From Sva-07 sp963715285 (GTDB lineage Bacteria > Actinomycetota > Acidimicrobiia > Acidimicrobiales > Ilumatobacteraceae), in contig CAVQRU010000002.1 in assembly GCA_963715285.1 (NCBI GenBank), positions 248,001 to 312,000 on the forward strand: 64,000 nt of DNA. The letters run 5' to 3'. The position numbers and the translations under genes were made by a program. Each line of letters starts with the position of its first letter. Positions within the stretch are counted from its first letter, which is position 1. Below, in pieces: positions 1-7,979 of this stretch. The notes beneath the pieces are model-generated. The model was not told the DNA's origin. It saw nothing but the letters and a program-made list of their open reading frames with translations, and did no database searches.

Positions 1-489
1 TTCGCCGACGGGCACTTCGCCGGCAACCGCGACGCCTACTACGACTGGCGGAACTCGTGCCTCGACCGGGTGATCGCCACCCGCACCGGCATCCCGATCA
101 GCCTGTCGGTGCTGATGATCGAGGTCGCGCGCCGTGTCGGTGTGAAGCTGGTCGGCATCGGGATGCCCGCCCACTTCCTCGTCCGGATGGCCGACGACGA
201 CGCGGTCTTCTTCGATCCGTTCGACGGAGGTCGACGACTCGACCGCACCGAGGTGCGCGAGTTGTTCACGCAGCTCACCCGGGGCCAGGTGCCCTGGAAC
301 GACGCCTACCTCGACCCGACGCCGAACCGCGACATCGCGATCCGGATGCTCAACAACTTGAAGGGTGTGTTCAGCGAGCGCTCCGACCTGGTCCGGCTGG
401 GTCTGATCATGGGTCTGCGCAGCGAGATCCCCGAGCTGGCCGAGTCCGAAGCCGCCGAGATCGCCGCCGCTGCCGCCATCTTCAACTGA
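1..489 (+). CDS. SirB1-family transglutaminase-like protein, 5' truncated
   Basis: The reading frame is open from the window edge to the TGA at 487-489, giving 162 visible residues; the start lies outside the window. The segment RTGIPISLSVLMIEVARR followed by GMPAHFLV is the signature of the SirB1 family (Transglut_core2), whose members have a degenerate transglutaminase-like fold and unproven biochemical activity. A stretch of acidic and alanine-rich residues closes the protein. A perfect palindrome begins 13 nt after the stop and may end transcription. Family assignment is fairly sure; the cellular role is unknown. Confidence 0.8.
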   Translation, partial: FADGHFAGNRDAYYDWRNSCLDRVIATRTGIPISLSVLMIEVARRVGVKLVGIGMPAHFLVRMADDDAVFFDPFDGGRRLDRTEVRELFTQLTRGQVPWNDAYLDPTPNRDIAIRMLNNLKGVFSERSDLVRLGLIMGLRSEIPELAESEAAEIAAAAAIFN

Positions 490-501
490 GGCATCACAAC
501 C

Positions 502-532
502 GTGACATCTGGGGTCAGACCCCAGATGTCAC
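502..532. repeat. 31-bp perfect palindrome (REP-like element or terminator)
   Basis: GTGACATCTGGGGT (502-515) is followed by a 3-nt loop and its exact reverse complement (519-532). It lies 13 nt after the stop of the SirB1-like gene and just before the flavin reductase gene. There is no T-run, so a rho-independent terminator is only one option. Its GGGGTCAGACCCC core resembles repetitive extragenic palindromes, but no second copy was seen in this window. Confidence 0.6.
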
Positions 533-542
533 ACTGGCGGAC

Positions 543-1091
543 GTGATCGATCGCGACATCAAGCAGTGCCTGGGTCAGATGATCAAAGGGGTCCAGGTGA
601 TCGGCGCCACCGGTGACGGACTCCGGCGGGCGTACACGTCGCACTGGTTCGAGCAGGTGAGCTTCGAGGAGCCGATCGTGATGGCGAGCGTGTCACCGAA
701 ACACGACACCTACCCGCTGATGGTGGCCGCCGGTGAGTTCGCCGTGAGCATCCTCGCGGCCGACCAGATCGTCGAAGGCCAGTACTTCAGCTACCCCGGC
801 CGCAAGTTCCGCTACGTCGCTGACGAGTACCTCGTCGATTGGCCCGCGAACGGCCTCCCGGTGGTGCCGAACTCGATCGCCTGGCTGCGGTGCGAGATCT
901 TCGAGCGCATGACGATGGCCGACCACGAGCTGCTGTTCGCCCGCGTGGTGGAGGTGGCACCGGGCCGCCTCAAGGAACCCCCGCTGCTGTACTCCAGCAG
1001 GCTCGGTTGGCGCGTGACGGGCGACAAGGCCCGCGAGCCCGGCACCAGCATCCGCGACCAGCTGCTCGACCGGCTCGAGACGAGCGACTGA
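543..1091 (+). CDS. flavin reductase domain protein (FMN-binding split barrel)
   Basis: The protein of about 182 residues opens with an N-terminal helix and the stretch GVQVIGATGDGLRRAYTSHW, typical of the flavin_reduct family that binds FMN and often supplies reduced flavin to a monooxygenase. It continues with PIVMASVSPKHDTYPLM and GEFAVSILA. A GTG at 543 is preferred; an ATG at 579 is the alternative and would remove part of the first helix. The same frame stays open upstream through the preceding gene, but that part is a shadow. The acyl-CoA dehydrogenase gene follows 43 bp downstream with its own -10 box. The physiological partner is not evident. Confidence 0.75.
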   Translation: MIDRDIKQCLGQMIKGVQVIGATGDGLRRAYTSHWFEQVSFEEPIVMASVSPKHDTYPLMVAAGEFAVSILAADQIVEGQYFSYPGRKFRYVADEYLVDWPANGLPVVPNSIAWLRCEIFERMTMADHELLFARVVEVAPGRLKEPPLLYSSRLGWRVTGDKAREPGTSIRDQLLDRLETSD

Positions 1092-1121
1092 CACGACTCG
1101 GCTCGGTCGCCGGGCCAGGGG

Positions 1122-1127
1122 TACCGT
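1122..1127 (+). promoter_or_regulatory. -10 box of a probable leaderless promoter (acyl-CoA dehydrogenase)
   Basis: TACCGT ends 7 nt before the ATG at 1135, so transcription would begin at or next to the start codon. No Shine-Dalgarno sequence is present. Confidence 0.45.
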
Positions 1128-1134
1128 TCGCGGC

Positions 1135-2346
1135 ATGACGATGACCGATCCCCGCACCGACCTGAACGCGGACGAGCAACGTGTCACCGAGCTCGTCGAC
1201 GAGCTGCTGACAGCGTTCCCGCCGGCGTCCACCGACCCGAAGGTGTTCCTCGGCGAACAGTACGACCGAGGCCTCGCCTGGGTGCACTTCCCGGAAGGGT
1301 TCGGCGGGCTCGGCCTCAACCCGAAGTTGCAGCGGCTGATCAACGAGCGGGTGTACGCGGCGGGCGCCCCGAACCCGATGTACCGCAACCCGATCGGGCA
1401 CGGGATGTGCGGACCGACCGTGGTGGCGTGGGGGAGTGACGAGCAGAAGCAGCGGTACCTCCGCCCGCTGTTCACCGGGGAGGAGATCTGGTGCCAGCTC
1501 TTCTCCGAGCCCGGTTCGGGATCGGACTTCGCCGGTCTGTCGTCGACCGGCGTGAAGGACGGTGACGAGTGGATCGTGAACGGGCAGAAGGTCTGGACCA
1601 CCCTCGCGCACCTGTCGAAGTGGGGCCTGCTCGTCGTACGTACCGACCCCAACGCGGTGAAGCACGCCGGTCTGACGGCATTCGTCGTCGACATGGAGGA
1701 CCCGACCGTGGAGGTTCGACCCCTGCGCCAGATGACCGGCGAGGCGGAGTTCAACGAGGTGTTCTTCTCCGACACACGGATCGCCGACGCCGAGATGCTC
1801 GGCGGGCCCGGCGACGGATGGCGGGTCTCGCTCACCACGTTGATGAACGAGCGGGTCTCGATCGGCGGCACGATCCCGGCTCGGGGTTCCGGGACGATCT
1901 CGGCGCTGGTGCAGACGTGGCAGAAGCTGCCCGACGAGCGCAAGGACGCCGTGGGGCGCGACGAGGTGATGAAGCTGTGGGCTCGAGCCGAGGTGCTGCG
2001 ACTCACCAACATCCGGGCGAACCAGAATCGGAAGATGGGCGACCCTGGTCCTGAGGGCTCGATCGGCAAGATGGCGTCGGCCGATCTCAACAAGGACATC
2101 TACGACGAGGTCGTGAACCTCCTCGGTGCCGAGGGGATGCTCTACGGGAGCTACGAGATGATCCGACCCGAGACCGCAATGGGCTCCGACACGCTCCAGA
2201 AGGCGTTCCTTCGCAGCCGTGCCAACTCGATCGAGGGTGGCACCACCGAGGTGATGAAGAACATTCTCGGCGAACGGGTGCTCGGGCTCCCCGGCGACGT
2301 CCGCGTCGACCGTGACGTGCCCTGGTCAGAGGTCCCGCGGAGCTGA
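1135..2346 (+). CDS. acyl-CoA dehydrogenase
   Basis: This 403-residue protein is a full-length flavin-dependent acyl-CoA dehydrogenase, which introduces an alpha,beta double bond into an acyl-CoA thioester. Visible marks are WCQLFSEPGSGSD near residues 119-131 (flavin and substrate contact), the middle beta-domain with VNGQKVWTT, and the C-terminal four-helix domain ending with IEGGTTEVMKN (366-376), where FadE-type enzymes carry their C-terminal active-site loop. The substrate cannot be read from the sequence; actinobacteria have many paralogues for fatty acids, steroids and xenobiotics. The 3' end overlaps the convergent GNAT gene by 21 bp. Confidence 0.9.
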   Translation: MTMTDPRTDLNADEQRVTELVDELLTAFPPASTDPKVFLGEQYDRGLAWVHFPEGFGGLGLNPKLQRLINERVYAAGAPNPMYRNPIGHGMCGPTVVAWGSDEQKQRYLRPLFTGEEIWCQLFSEPGSGSDFAGLSSTGVKDGDEWIVNGQKVWTTLAHLSKWGLLVVRTDPNAVKHAGLTAFVVDMEDPTVEVRPLRQMTGEAEFNEVFFSDTRIADAEMLGGPGDGWRVSLTTLMNERVSIGGTIPARGSGTISALVQTWQKLPDERKDAVGRDEVMKLWARAEVLRLTNIRANQNRKMGDPGPEGSIGKMASADLNKDIYDEVVNLLGAEGMLYGSYEMIRPETAMGSDTLQKAFLRSRANSIEGGTTEVMKNILGERVLGLPGDVRVDRDVPWSEVPRS

Positions 2347-2760
2347 ATCCTCGATCCGCTTGCGCATCCAGATCGCGGCCGAACCCGTCGGGAAGTCGGG
2401 GATGCGGGCGAGCTCTTCGAATCCGAACCGCTCGTACAGCGCGAGGGGCTGGAAGTCGTGGACGAAGATCACGATCTGGCGGCACCCGCGTGCCCGCGCC
2501 TCGTGTTCGGCCTCGGCGAGCAGACGCACACCGAGCCCGGCGCCACGGAGTTCGGGCGCCACCCAGAGACTCTGGAGTTCACAGCAGTCGCCCCACGTCC
2601 ATCCGTAGATCCCGGCGCGCAACTGGCCGTCCTCGCGGACGAGGACGGCCAGTTCACGTTGATCACCCAGGTTCGTCGCAGCGGACGCTGCGGCCCGGAT
2701 GTCGGCGTCGATTCGGTCGAGGTCATCCGGGTCGGGCGCGTCCTCGACGATGAACCTCAC
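2326..2760 (-). CDS. GNAT-family N-acetyltransferase
   Basis: The 144-residue protein has the GNAT acetyl-CoA binding loop, seen as LWVAPELRGAGLGVRLLAEA, followed by the C-terminal ALYERFGFEE helix-strand typical of the fold. The GTG at 2760 is preferred because it gives a compact domain and starts 4 nt after the stop of the upstream NTF2-like gene, indicating translational coupling. The frame stays open upstream but those residues are low-complexity. It is the last gene of the SHOCT - NTF2-like - GNAT operon. The acceptor substrate is unknown. Confidence 0.8.
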   Translation of the reverse strand: MRFIVEDAPDPDDLDRIDADIRAAASAATNLGDQRELAVLVREDGQLRAGIYGWTWGDCCELQSLWVAPELRGAGLGVRLLAEAEHEARARGCRQIVIFVHDFQPLALYERFGFEELARIPDFPTGSAAIWMRKRIEDSAPRDL

Positions 2761-2764
2761 GCGC

Positions 2765-3175
2765 TCAGGAGATGATCTGCTCGAGGAAGGCGAGGGAATC
2801 GAAGTACGAGCGCACGGCGGACACCTTGTCGCCACGGAAGTCGAACACCGACGCGACGCCCATGAAGACGTGACGACCGGTGGACTCGATGACGGCGTCG
2901 TCGGTCAGCACGTAGGCATCGACGTGGTCGGCGTCGAGTTGCCACTCGACGTAGACCTTGGACCCGATCGCGTCGATCGATCGAATCGTCACGACGTGGT
3001 TGTCGAAAGCCAGTTCGCGGTCTGCGAATGCCTCGGCCAGTTCGTCGGTCCCGGCGGCGAACATGATCGGTGACCACACCGTCGCATCGTCGGTGAAGAT
3101 CTCGGACAGGTCGTCCTCCGACATCCCGACGCCCGCAGCGAGCGCACGTTCGGCGAGCTCGATGCGGCTGCTCAT
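2765..3175 (-). CDS. NTF2/SnoaL-like protein
   Basis: The 136-residue protein has the layout of a small cone-shaped NTF2-like domain: N-terminal helices followed by strands such as TVWSPIMFAAGTDELAEAF, VYVEWQLDADHVDAYVL and VFDFRGDKVSAVRSYFD. Members serve as isomerases, hydrolases, transport factors or simple ligand binders, and nothing here fixes the reaction. The start ATG overlaps the stop of the SHOCT gene by 4 nt and the GNAT gene starts 4 nt after its stop, so the three genes are one tightly coupled operon. Confidence 0.75.
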   Translation of the reverse strand: MSSRIELAERALAAGVGMSEDDLSEIFTDDATVWSPIMFAAGTDELAEAFADRELAFDNHVVTIRSIDAIGSKVYVEWQLDADHVDAYVLTDDAVIESTGRHVFMGVASVFDFRGDKVSAVRSYFDSLAFLEQIIS

Positions 3176-3477
3176 GATCCCAACACCTTTGCCTTGGCGG
3201 CAGCGAACTCGGCGTCGGAGAGGACGCCCGAGGCGTGCAACTGGGCGAGATGGTCGATCTCCCCGGCCGGGTCGACCGGTGGGGGTGCGTAATCGGTCGG
3301 TGCCGGCGGTGGCTCCGCGTAGCCCTGATCTGCGTAGCCCTGATCTGCGTACCCCTGGTCGGCGCCGCCCTGATCGGCGTAGCCGGCCTCGGCCTGACCT
3401 CGTTTGACCCCCTCGTGGTGGGCGATCGCCCCCACGGCCAACATCCGCCTCCTCCGTCGTCGCCTTCTCATACCCAT
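3172..3477 (-). CDS. SHOCT-domain protein with YADQG repeats
   Basis: The 101-residue protein begins with a run of eight arginines and a short hydrophobic stretch, then a Gln/Tyr/Asp/Gly-rich linker made of about four 5-residue repeats (YADQG or GADQG), then proline-rich sequence, and ends with a SHOCT motif (EIDHLAQLHASGVLSDAEFA). SHOCT domains are short C-terminal segments of unknown function, often in proteins that oligomerise or sit at membranes. The ATG at 3477 is preferred over one at 3504 because GAGGAG lies just upstream of it. The linker repeats are 15-bp DNA repeats (about 3317-3384) and are likely length-variable. Confidence 0.7.
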   Translation of the reverse strand: MGMRRRRRRRRMLAVGAIAHHEGVKRGQAEAGYADQGGADQGYADQGYADQGYAEPPPAPTDYAPPPVDPAGEIDHLAQLHASGVLSDAEFAAAKAKVLGS

Positions 3478-3549
3478 GTGCTGTCTCCTCGTCGTCGTGG
3501 ACACGGTGACCGATGATCACCTCTGGCCAGGATGACGCTGTCGGTCGAG

Positions 3550-3591
3550 CCGGGCATCACCCCGAACGGACGATCCGTCCCGCACGCCCGG
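3550..3591. terminator. possible terminator or nested hairpin downstream of ispH
   Basis: CCGGGC (3550-3555) can pair with GCCCGG (3586-3591), and ACGGA/TCCGT (3566-3578) forms an inner hairpin. The structure lies between the end of ispH and the start of the SHOCT operon, both on the minus strand. No T-run is seen. Confidence 0.3.
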
Positions 3592-3618
3592 TCGGGTCGA
3601 GATGTCGTCAGGGGGTCG

Positions 3619-4677
3619 TCAGGGCGTCGTCAGCCCGGCGAGGACATGGCTCGCGCCGAGTGAGCGATCGTCCATCACCGGCCGGGCCAGCATGGTGCCA
3701 CCCAACAGCGTGGTCGAGGCCGATTCGATCGCGTTCTGGAGTTCGCGGATGTTGCGCGGCGGGGGGAAGTACTCGTCCTCCTCGGTGACGTCGACCAGTT
3801 CGACACCGCGTCGGGGCGCCAGGAACTCGAGCACCTCGTCGACGAGTTCCTCCGGAGCTGATGCCCCGGCGGTGACGCCGACGATGCCGGTCAGATCGCC
3901 GGGCAACTCGTCGACACCGTTGATCCGGAAGACGCGTTCGCAACCTTCCTCGAGGGCGAGTTGTTCGAGCGCTCTCGTGTTCGACGAGTTCGCGGATCCG
4001 ATCACGACGACGACATCACACCGATGGGCCAGCTCCATCAGCGCGGCCTGGCGGTTGGTGGTGGCAAAGCAGAGGTCGCTGCGTCCGGGTGTCCACACGT
4101 CGGGAAAGCGCTCCTTGACACGCACGGCCACACCCTCCCAGTCGCGATGCGACAGCGTGGTCTGGGCGAGCAGTGCGACGGGTTGCTCGGACGGCTCGAG
4201 ACGGTCGACCTCCTCGACGGACTCGACACGGTCGATCGCGTCGGGCGCGACCGCCATCGTGCCGATCGCCTCCTCATGGCCCTCGTGACCGACGTAGACG
4301 ATCCGGTAGCCCTTGCCGGCGCGCACCTTCACCTCGTGGTGCACCTTGGTGACCAACGGACACACCGAGTCGACGACATAGCTCCCACGGCTCCGGGCCG
4401 CCTCGACCACCTCGGGTGCCGAACCGTGCGCGGACAGCATGATCGGGCTGCCGACGGGCACGTCGGCGATGTCGTCGACGAACACCACGCCCTGCGACCG
4501 GAATCGATCGACCACCAGCTTGTTGTGGACGATCTCGTGGTAGCAGTACACGGGGCCGGGGAACGAGCGCACCATCCAGGCCAGCGCCTTGATCGCCATC
4601 TCGACACCGGCACAGAAGCCCCGGGGCTGGGCGAGCAGCACCAGGTCGACGCGATCATCGGGCCGGGTTGGAGACAT
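3619..4677 (-). CDS. ispH: 4-hydroxy-3-methylbut-2-enyl diphosphate reductase
   Basis: IspH (LytB) is the last enzyme of the MEP isoprenoid pathway; it reduces HMBPP to IPP and DMAPP with a [4Fe-4S] cluster. The protein has 352 residues. The three cluster cysteines are at about 22 (RGFCAGVEMAI), 106 (DSVCPLVTK) and 203 (SDLCFATTN), and LLAQTTLS and IGSANSSNT are also conserved. The ATG at 4677 is preferred: it begins right before the family sequence, and TAGATT lies 8 nt upstream as a possible leaderless -10 box. The frame stays open upstream but there it only reads the repeated 5' end of the divergent gene. Confidence 0.95.
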   Translation of the reverse strand: MSPTRPDDRVDLVLLAQPRGFCAGVEMAIKALAWMVRSFPGPVYCYHEIVHNKLVVDRFRSQGVVFVDDIADVPVGSPIMLSAHGSAPEVVEAARSRGSYVVDSVCPLVTKVHHEVKVRAGKGYRIVYVGHEGHEEAIGTMAVAPDAIDRVESVEEVDRLEPSEQPVALLAQTTLSHRDWEGVAVRVKERFPDVWTPGRSDLCFATTNRQAALMELAHRCDVVVVIGSANSSNTRALEQLALEEGCERVFRINGVDELPGDLTGIVGVTAGASAPEELVDEVLEFLAPRRGVELVDVTEEDEYFPPPRNIRELQNAIESASTTLLGGTMLARPVMDDRSLGASHVLAGLTTP

Positions 4678-4709
4678 CCGGTGGAAATCTACCCGCGACC
4701 GGCGGCCGG

Positions 4710-4715
4710 TAGCCT
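4710..4715 (+). promoter_or_regulatory. -10 box before the DUF512 gene
   Basis: TAGCCT lies 9 nt upstream of the ATG at 4725 in a 47-bp divergent intergenic region shared with ispH, whose own candidate -10 (reverse complement of 4686-4691) points the other way. Confidence 0.35.
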
Positions 4716-4724
4716 GACCAACCC

Positions 4725-6230
4725 ATGTCTGCCACCACCGACACCGAGCGCGACATCGAGCGCGACATCGAGCGAGCGGCACCGTCGCGCTCGCTCGCGC
4801 CCATCGTGGTGGCGGTCACATCCGGTTCGCCCGCTGACGCTGCCGGAGTGCGTGCGGGCGACGAGATCGTGCGGATCAACGGCGACGTGCCGCGTGACAT
4901 CATCGAGTGGCAGATGGCCACCGACGAGGCCGAACTCGAGCTCGACGTCCTCCGCGGTGGCCTCGACCTGGCGTTCTCGATCGAGAAGCGGGCGGGTGAG
5001 CCGCTCGGCGTCGACGTGTCGAGCGCCGTGTTCGACCGGGTCCGTACCTGCGACAACCACTGCGAGTTCTGCTTCATCTACCAGCTGCCGAAGGGGATGC
5101 GCCGCAGCCTGTACCTCAAGGACGACGACTACCGCTTGTCGTTCCTCTACGGCAACTTCACGACGCTCACCCGGTTCACCGAGGCCGACCTCGAGCGGGT
5201 GATCACCGAGCGGCTGTCGCCGCTGCACGTCAGCATCCACGCCACCGACCCCGACATCCGCAGCCAGATGCTCAAGAACCCCCGAGGAGCGATGAGCCTG
5301 CGGTGGTTGCGGGCGTTGCTCGACCACGGCATCACCGTGCGCGGGCAGGTCGTCGTGTGCCCGGGTGTCAACGACGGTGCGGTGTTGGCCGACACCATGG
5401 CAGGCATCCTCGACCAGTATCCCGAACTCGACTCGGTCGCCGTCGTGCCGCTCGGCATCTCGAAGTTCAACGGCGAGGCCGCCATGCGTTTCCACACCGT
5501 CGCCGAAGCGCAGGCGGTGGTCGACATCGTCGACGACTGGCAGGACGTGTTCCAGGCCACGCTCGGCAAGCGCATGGTGTACGCCGCAGACGAGTACTAC
5601 CTGATGGCGCAACGCCCCTTCCCGCCGGCCGAACGATACGACGGCTTCCCGATGCACGAGGACGGCATCGGGATGGCGCGTACGTTCGAAGCCGAGTTCC
5701 ACGGCCGGGCCGATGCGGCCACCGGCGTGCGGCGCGGGTTCTTCGCTGCCGTCGACGCGCCGCCGAACCCGGCGGCCTACACGGGGTTGCGCAGCGCGTC
5801 CGCATGCAGTTCCGACGGAGCCGGGACACCGGCCACGACGATCTCGCTGCGTCCTCGCCGCTCGGCACCGATCGGGGTGCTCACCGGTGAACTCGGTGCA
5901 CCGGTCATCACGCCATTGATCGAATCGCTCGGTCGCGACGACGTGCGGGTGATCGCCGTACGCAACGAGTTCTTCGGCGGCAACACCGGTGTCACAGGTC
6001 TGATGACCGGTGAGGACCTCGCCCGGGTGCTCGCCGACGAGCCGCACGGCCACCGATATCTGCTTCCCGATGTGTGCCTGTCCGACGAGGGACGATTCCT
6101 CGACGGCGTCACGATCGACGAGCTGCCTCGCGCGGTCGAGATCATCGAGACCGACGGCATCGCCCTGCGCTCAGCGCTCGAAACGGGGAGCGCCGTCGCC
6201 ACGACGCGCTCCCGAACGGAGAACCCATGA
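4725..6230 (+). CDS. DUF512 protein: PDZ plus radical-SAM-like iron-sulfur protein
   Basis: The 501-residue protein starts with a charged repeat (ERDIERDIER, residues 8-17), followed by a PDZ-like region (VTSGSPADAAGVRAGDEIV) and a cysteine cluster RTCDNHCEFCF with Cys109, Cys113 and Cys116, the CX3CX2C spacing of radical-SAM enzymes. The C-terminal third is the DUF512 region with FFGGNTGVTGLMTGEDL. This family is typically encoded next to der, as here: its stop overlaps the der start (ATGA). Its reaction is not established. The N-terminal 12-bp DNA repeats are probably a slippage product. Confidence 0.85.
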   Translation: MSATTDTERDIERDIERAAPSRSLAPIVVAVTSGSPADAAGVRAGDEIVRINGDVPRDIIEWQMATDEAELELDVLRGGLDLAFSIEKRAGEPLGVDVSSAVFDRVRTCDNHCEFCFIYQLPKGMRRSLYLKDDDYRLSFLYGNFTTLTRFTEADLERVITERLSPLHVSIHATDPDIRSQMLKNPRGAMSLRWLRALLDHGITVRGQVVVCPGVNDGAVLADTMAGILDQYPELDSVAVVPLGISKFNGEAAMRFHTVAEAQAVVDIVDDWQDVFQATLGKRMVYAADEYYLMAQRPFPPAERYDGFPMHEDGIGMARTFEAEFHGRADAATGVRRGFFAAVDAPPNPAAYTGLRSASACSSDGAGTPATTISLRPRRSAPIGVLTGELGAPVITPLIESLGRDDVRVIAVRNEFFGGNTGVTGLMTGEDLARVLADEPHGHRYLLPDVCLSDEGRFLDGVTIDELPRAVEIIETDGIALRSALETGSAVATTRSRTENP

Positions 6231-7681
6231 CCACCAGCGAGACGTCTCCGGACGATGCGACGGCGACCGACGAGGTTGCGACGAACGACGAGGTTGCGAC
6301 GAACGACGAGGTTGCGACGATCGACGACCCGACGACCACCGACGAGGTTGCGACGGTGGTGATCATCGGCCGACCGAACGTGGGCAAGAGCACGCTGTTC
6401 AACCGCATCGTCGGCAGCCAGCAGGCGATCGTCGAGGACCGGCCCGGGATCACCCGTGACCGCAAGGAACTCGACGCCGAATGGCTCGACATCCCGTTCC
6501 GGGTGGTCGACACCGGCGGGTGGATGCCCGGCGGCGACGAGCTCGATGCGAAGGTCAGTCGCCAGGTCGAGGCCGCCGTGAAGGAGGCCGACGTCGTGCT
6601 GTTCGTGGTCGACGCCTCCGTCGGGCTCACCGACGACGACCAGAACATCGCGAACTGGATCCGACGTTCCGGCACCGAGGTGATCGTCGTGGCCAACAAG
6701 TCCGACAACGAACGCCGCGAGGCGGAGATGTGGGAGTTCATGAGCCTCGGCATCGGCGAGCCCGTGCCCGTCAGTGCGCTGCATGGCCGTCGCGCCGGCG
6801 ACCTGCTCGACATCGTGCTCGAGCGGTTCCCCGAGCACCTGCGCCGACCCGTGTCGAAGCCGATCGACCCGTGGGCACCCGAATCGGTCGACGAGACCGA
6901 CGGGTCGACGGAGGTCGTTCCACGTGTGGCGATCGTCGGGCGCCCGAACGTGGGCAAGAGCACCCTGTTCAACCGGCTGGTGGGGGAGGACCGCTCGGTG
7001 GTGCACGACCTCGCCGGCACCACCCGCGACTCGATCGACACGCTCGTGCACACCGACGGTGGCCCGGTCGTGTTCATCGACACCGCTGGCATGCGCCGCA
7101 AGGGCAAGATCGACGATTCCGCCGAGTACTACTCGTTCGTGCGAGCGCTGCGCTCGATCGACAACGCCGATGTGGCGCTGCTCGTGATCGACGCGACCGT
7201 CGGCGTCACCGCGCAGGACCAGCGGCTCGCCGAGCGCGTCGACGCCGCAGGATGCCCGATCGTGCTGATCCTCAACAAGTGGGACCTGGTCGGCACCGAG
7301 GAGCGCCTCGAGGTGCAGGGCGAGGTGCAACGGATGCTCGGCTTCGTCGCCGATTCGTCGGTGCTGAAGATGTCGGCGCTGACTGGCAAGAACGTCGACA
7401 AGCTCCACCCTCGGTTGCACGAGGCGATCTCCCAGTACCACACACGTGTGCCCACCAAGGACGTCAACAAGGTGATCGCCGCGGCACAGCAGCGTCAGCC
7501 GGCGGGTGGTGGGGCCAAGATCATGTACGCCGTGCAGGGTGCGATCGACCCGCCGACGTTCACGTTGTTCGTCAACCGCGACATCCCGCAGCACTACCTG
7601 CGCTACATCGAACGCACCATCCGTGAGGAGTTCGACCTGGGATCGACCGCCCTGAAGCTGCGCGTGCGCAAGCGGCAGTGA
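6227..7681 (+). CDS. der: ribosome-assembly GTPase Der (EngA)
   Basis: Der carries two tandem GTPase domains and a C-terminal KH-like domain and acts in maturation of the 50S subunit. The 484-residue protein has P-loops GRPNVGKS at 48-55 and 238-245, switch sequences PGITRD and AGTTRD, and NKSD and NKWD guanine-specificity motifs, ending with the KH-like part RDIPQHYLRYIERTI. The first 43 residues are an acidic extension that includes nearly exact DEVATN repeats (21-bp DNA repeat, about 6268-6320). The start overlaps the DUF512 stop by 4 nt, so the two are translationally coupled. Confidence 0.95.
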   Translation: MTTSETSPDDATATDEVATNDEVATNDEVATIDDPTTTDEVATVVIIGRPNVGKSTLFNRIVGSQQAIVEDRPGITRDRKELDAEWLDIPFRVVDTGGWMPGGDELDAKVSRQVEAAVKEADVVLFVVDASVGLTDDDQNIANWIRRSGTEVIVVANKSDNERREAEMWEFMSLGIGEPVPVSALHGRRAGDLLDIVLERFPEHLRRPVSKPIDPWAPESVDETDGSTEVVPRVAIVGRPNVGKSTLFNRLVGEDRSVVHDLAGTTRDSIDTLVHTDGGPVVFIDTAGMRRKGKIDDSAEYYSFVRALRSIDNADVALLVIDATVGVTAQDQRLAERVDAAGCPIVLILNKWDLVGTEERLEVQGEVQRMLGFVADSSVLKMSALTGKNVDKLHPRLHEAISQYHTRVPTKDVNKVIAAAQQRQPAGGGAKIMYAVQGAIDPPTFTLFVNRDIPQHYLRYIERTIREEFDLGSTALKLRVRKRQ

Positions 7682-7699
7682 ACGCGACGGAGAACGCCG

Positions 7700-7900
7700 A
7701 TGCCCTGGTGTGAGGAGTGCGCGAAGTACTGGACGCCGAACTCGATGAACGACGACGGCACCTGCCCGGCGTGCGGGCGCGTGGTCGAGGAACCGACCAG
7801 CGCGGCAGCCGACGAGGAGAAGGCCCCTTGGCACTTCAAGCTGCTCGTGGTCGCGCTCGTGGTCTACCTGGGTTGGCGTTTCATCCAGATCTTCACCTGA
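7700..7900 (+). CDS. small zinc-ribbon membrane protein
   Basis: The 66-residue protein has an N-terminal zinc ribbon (CEEC at 4-7 and CPAC at 22-25), an Ala/Glu linker, and one C-terminal membrane segment (LLVVALVVYLGWRFIQIF). It begins 18 bp after der and is probably in the same transcript. Only this architecture can be described; a membrane-tethered metal-binding accessory role is an inference. Confidence 0.75.
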   Translation: MPWCEECAKYWTPNSMNDDGTCPACGRVVEEPTSAAADEEKAPWHFKLLVVALVVYLGWRFIQIFT

Positions 7901-7979
7901 TCCTGGCCGTCTCGATGACGTCGTCGGCGAGCCCGTCGCGAGGGTTGTTCCGCATCGAGTGCTGTCGGGACGTGATCGT

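Noticed and set aside
57..1091. A 344-codon plus-strand frame running through the SirB1-like gene into the flavin reductase.
   Set aside because: Only the part after 543 is protein-like; upstream it is an Arg/Pro-rich shadow of the first gene.
693..2099. A 468-codon minus-strand frame.
   Set aside because: It is antisense to the acyl-CoA dehydrogenase, with Ser/Arg/Pro-rich composition and no domain.
5777..7834. A 685-codon minus-strand frame.
   Set aside because: It lies opposite DUF512 and der, both certain genes, and reads as Arg/His/Val-rich shadow.
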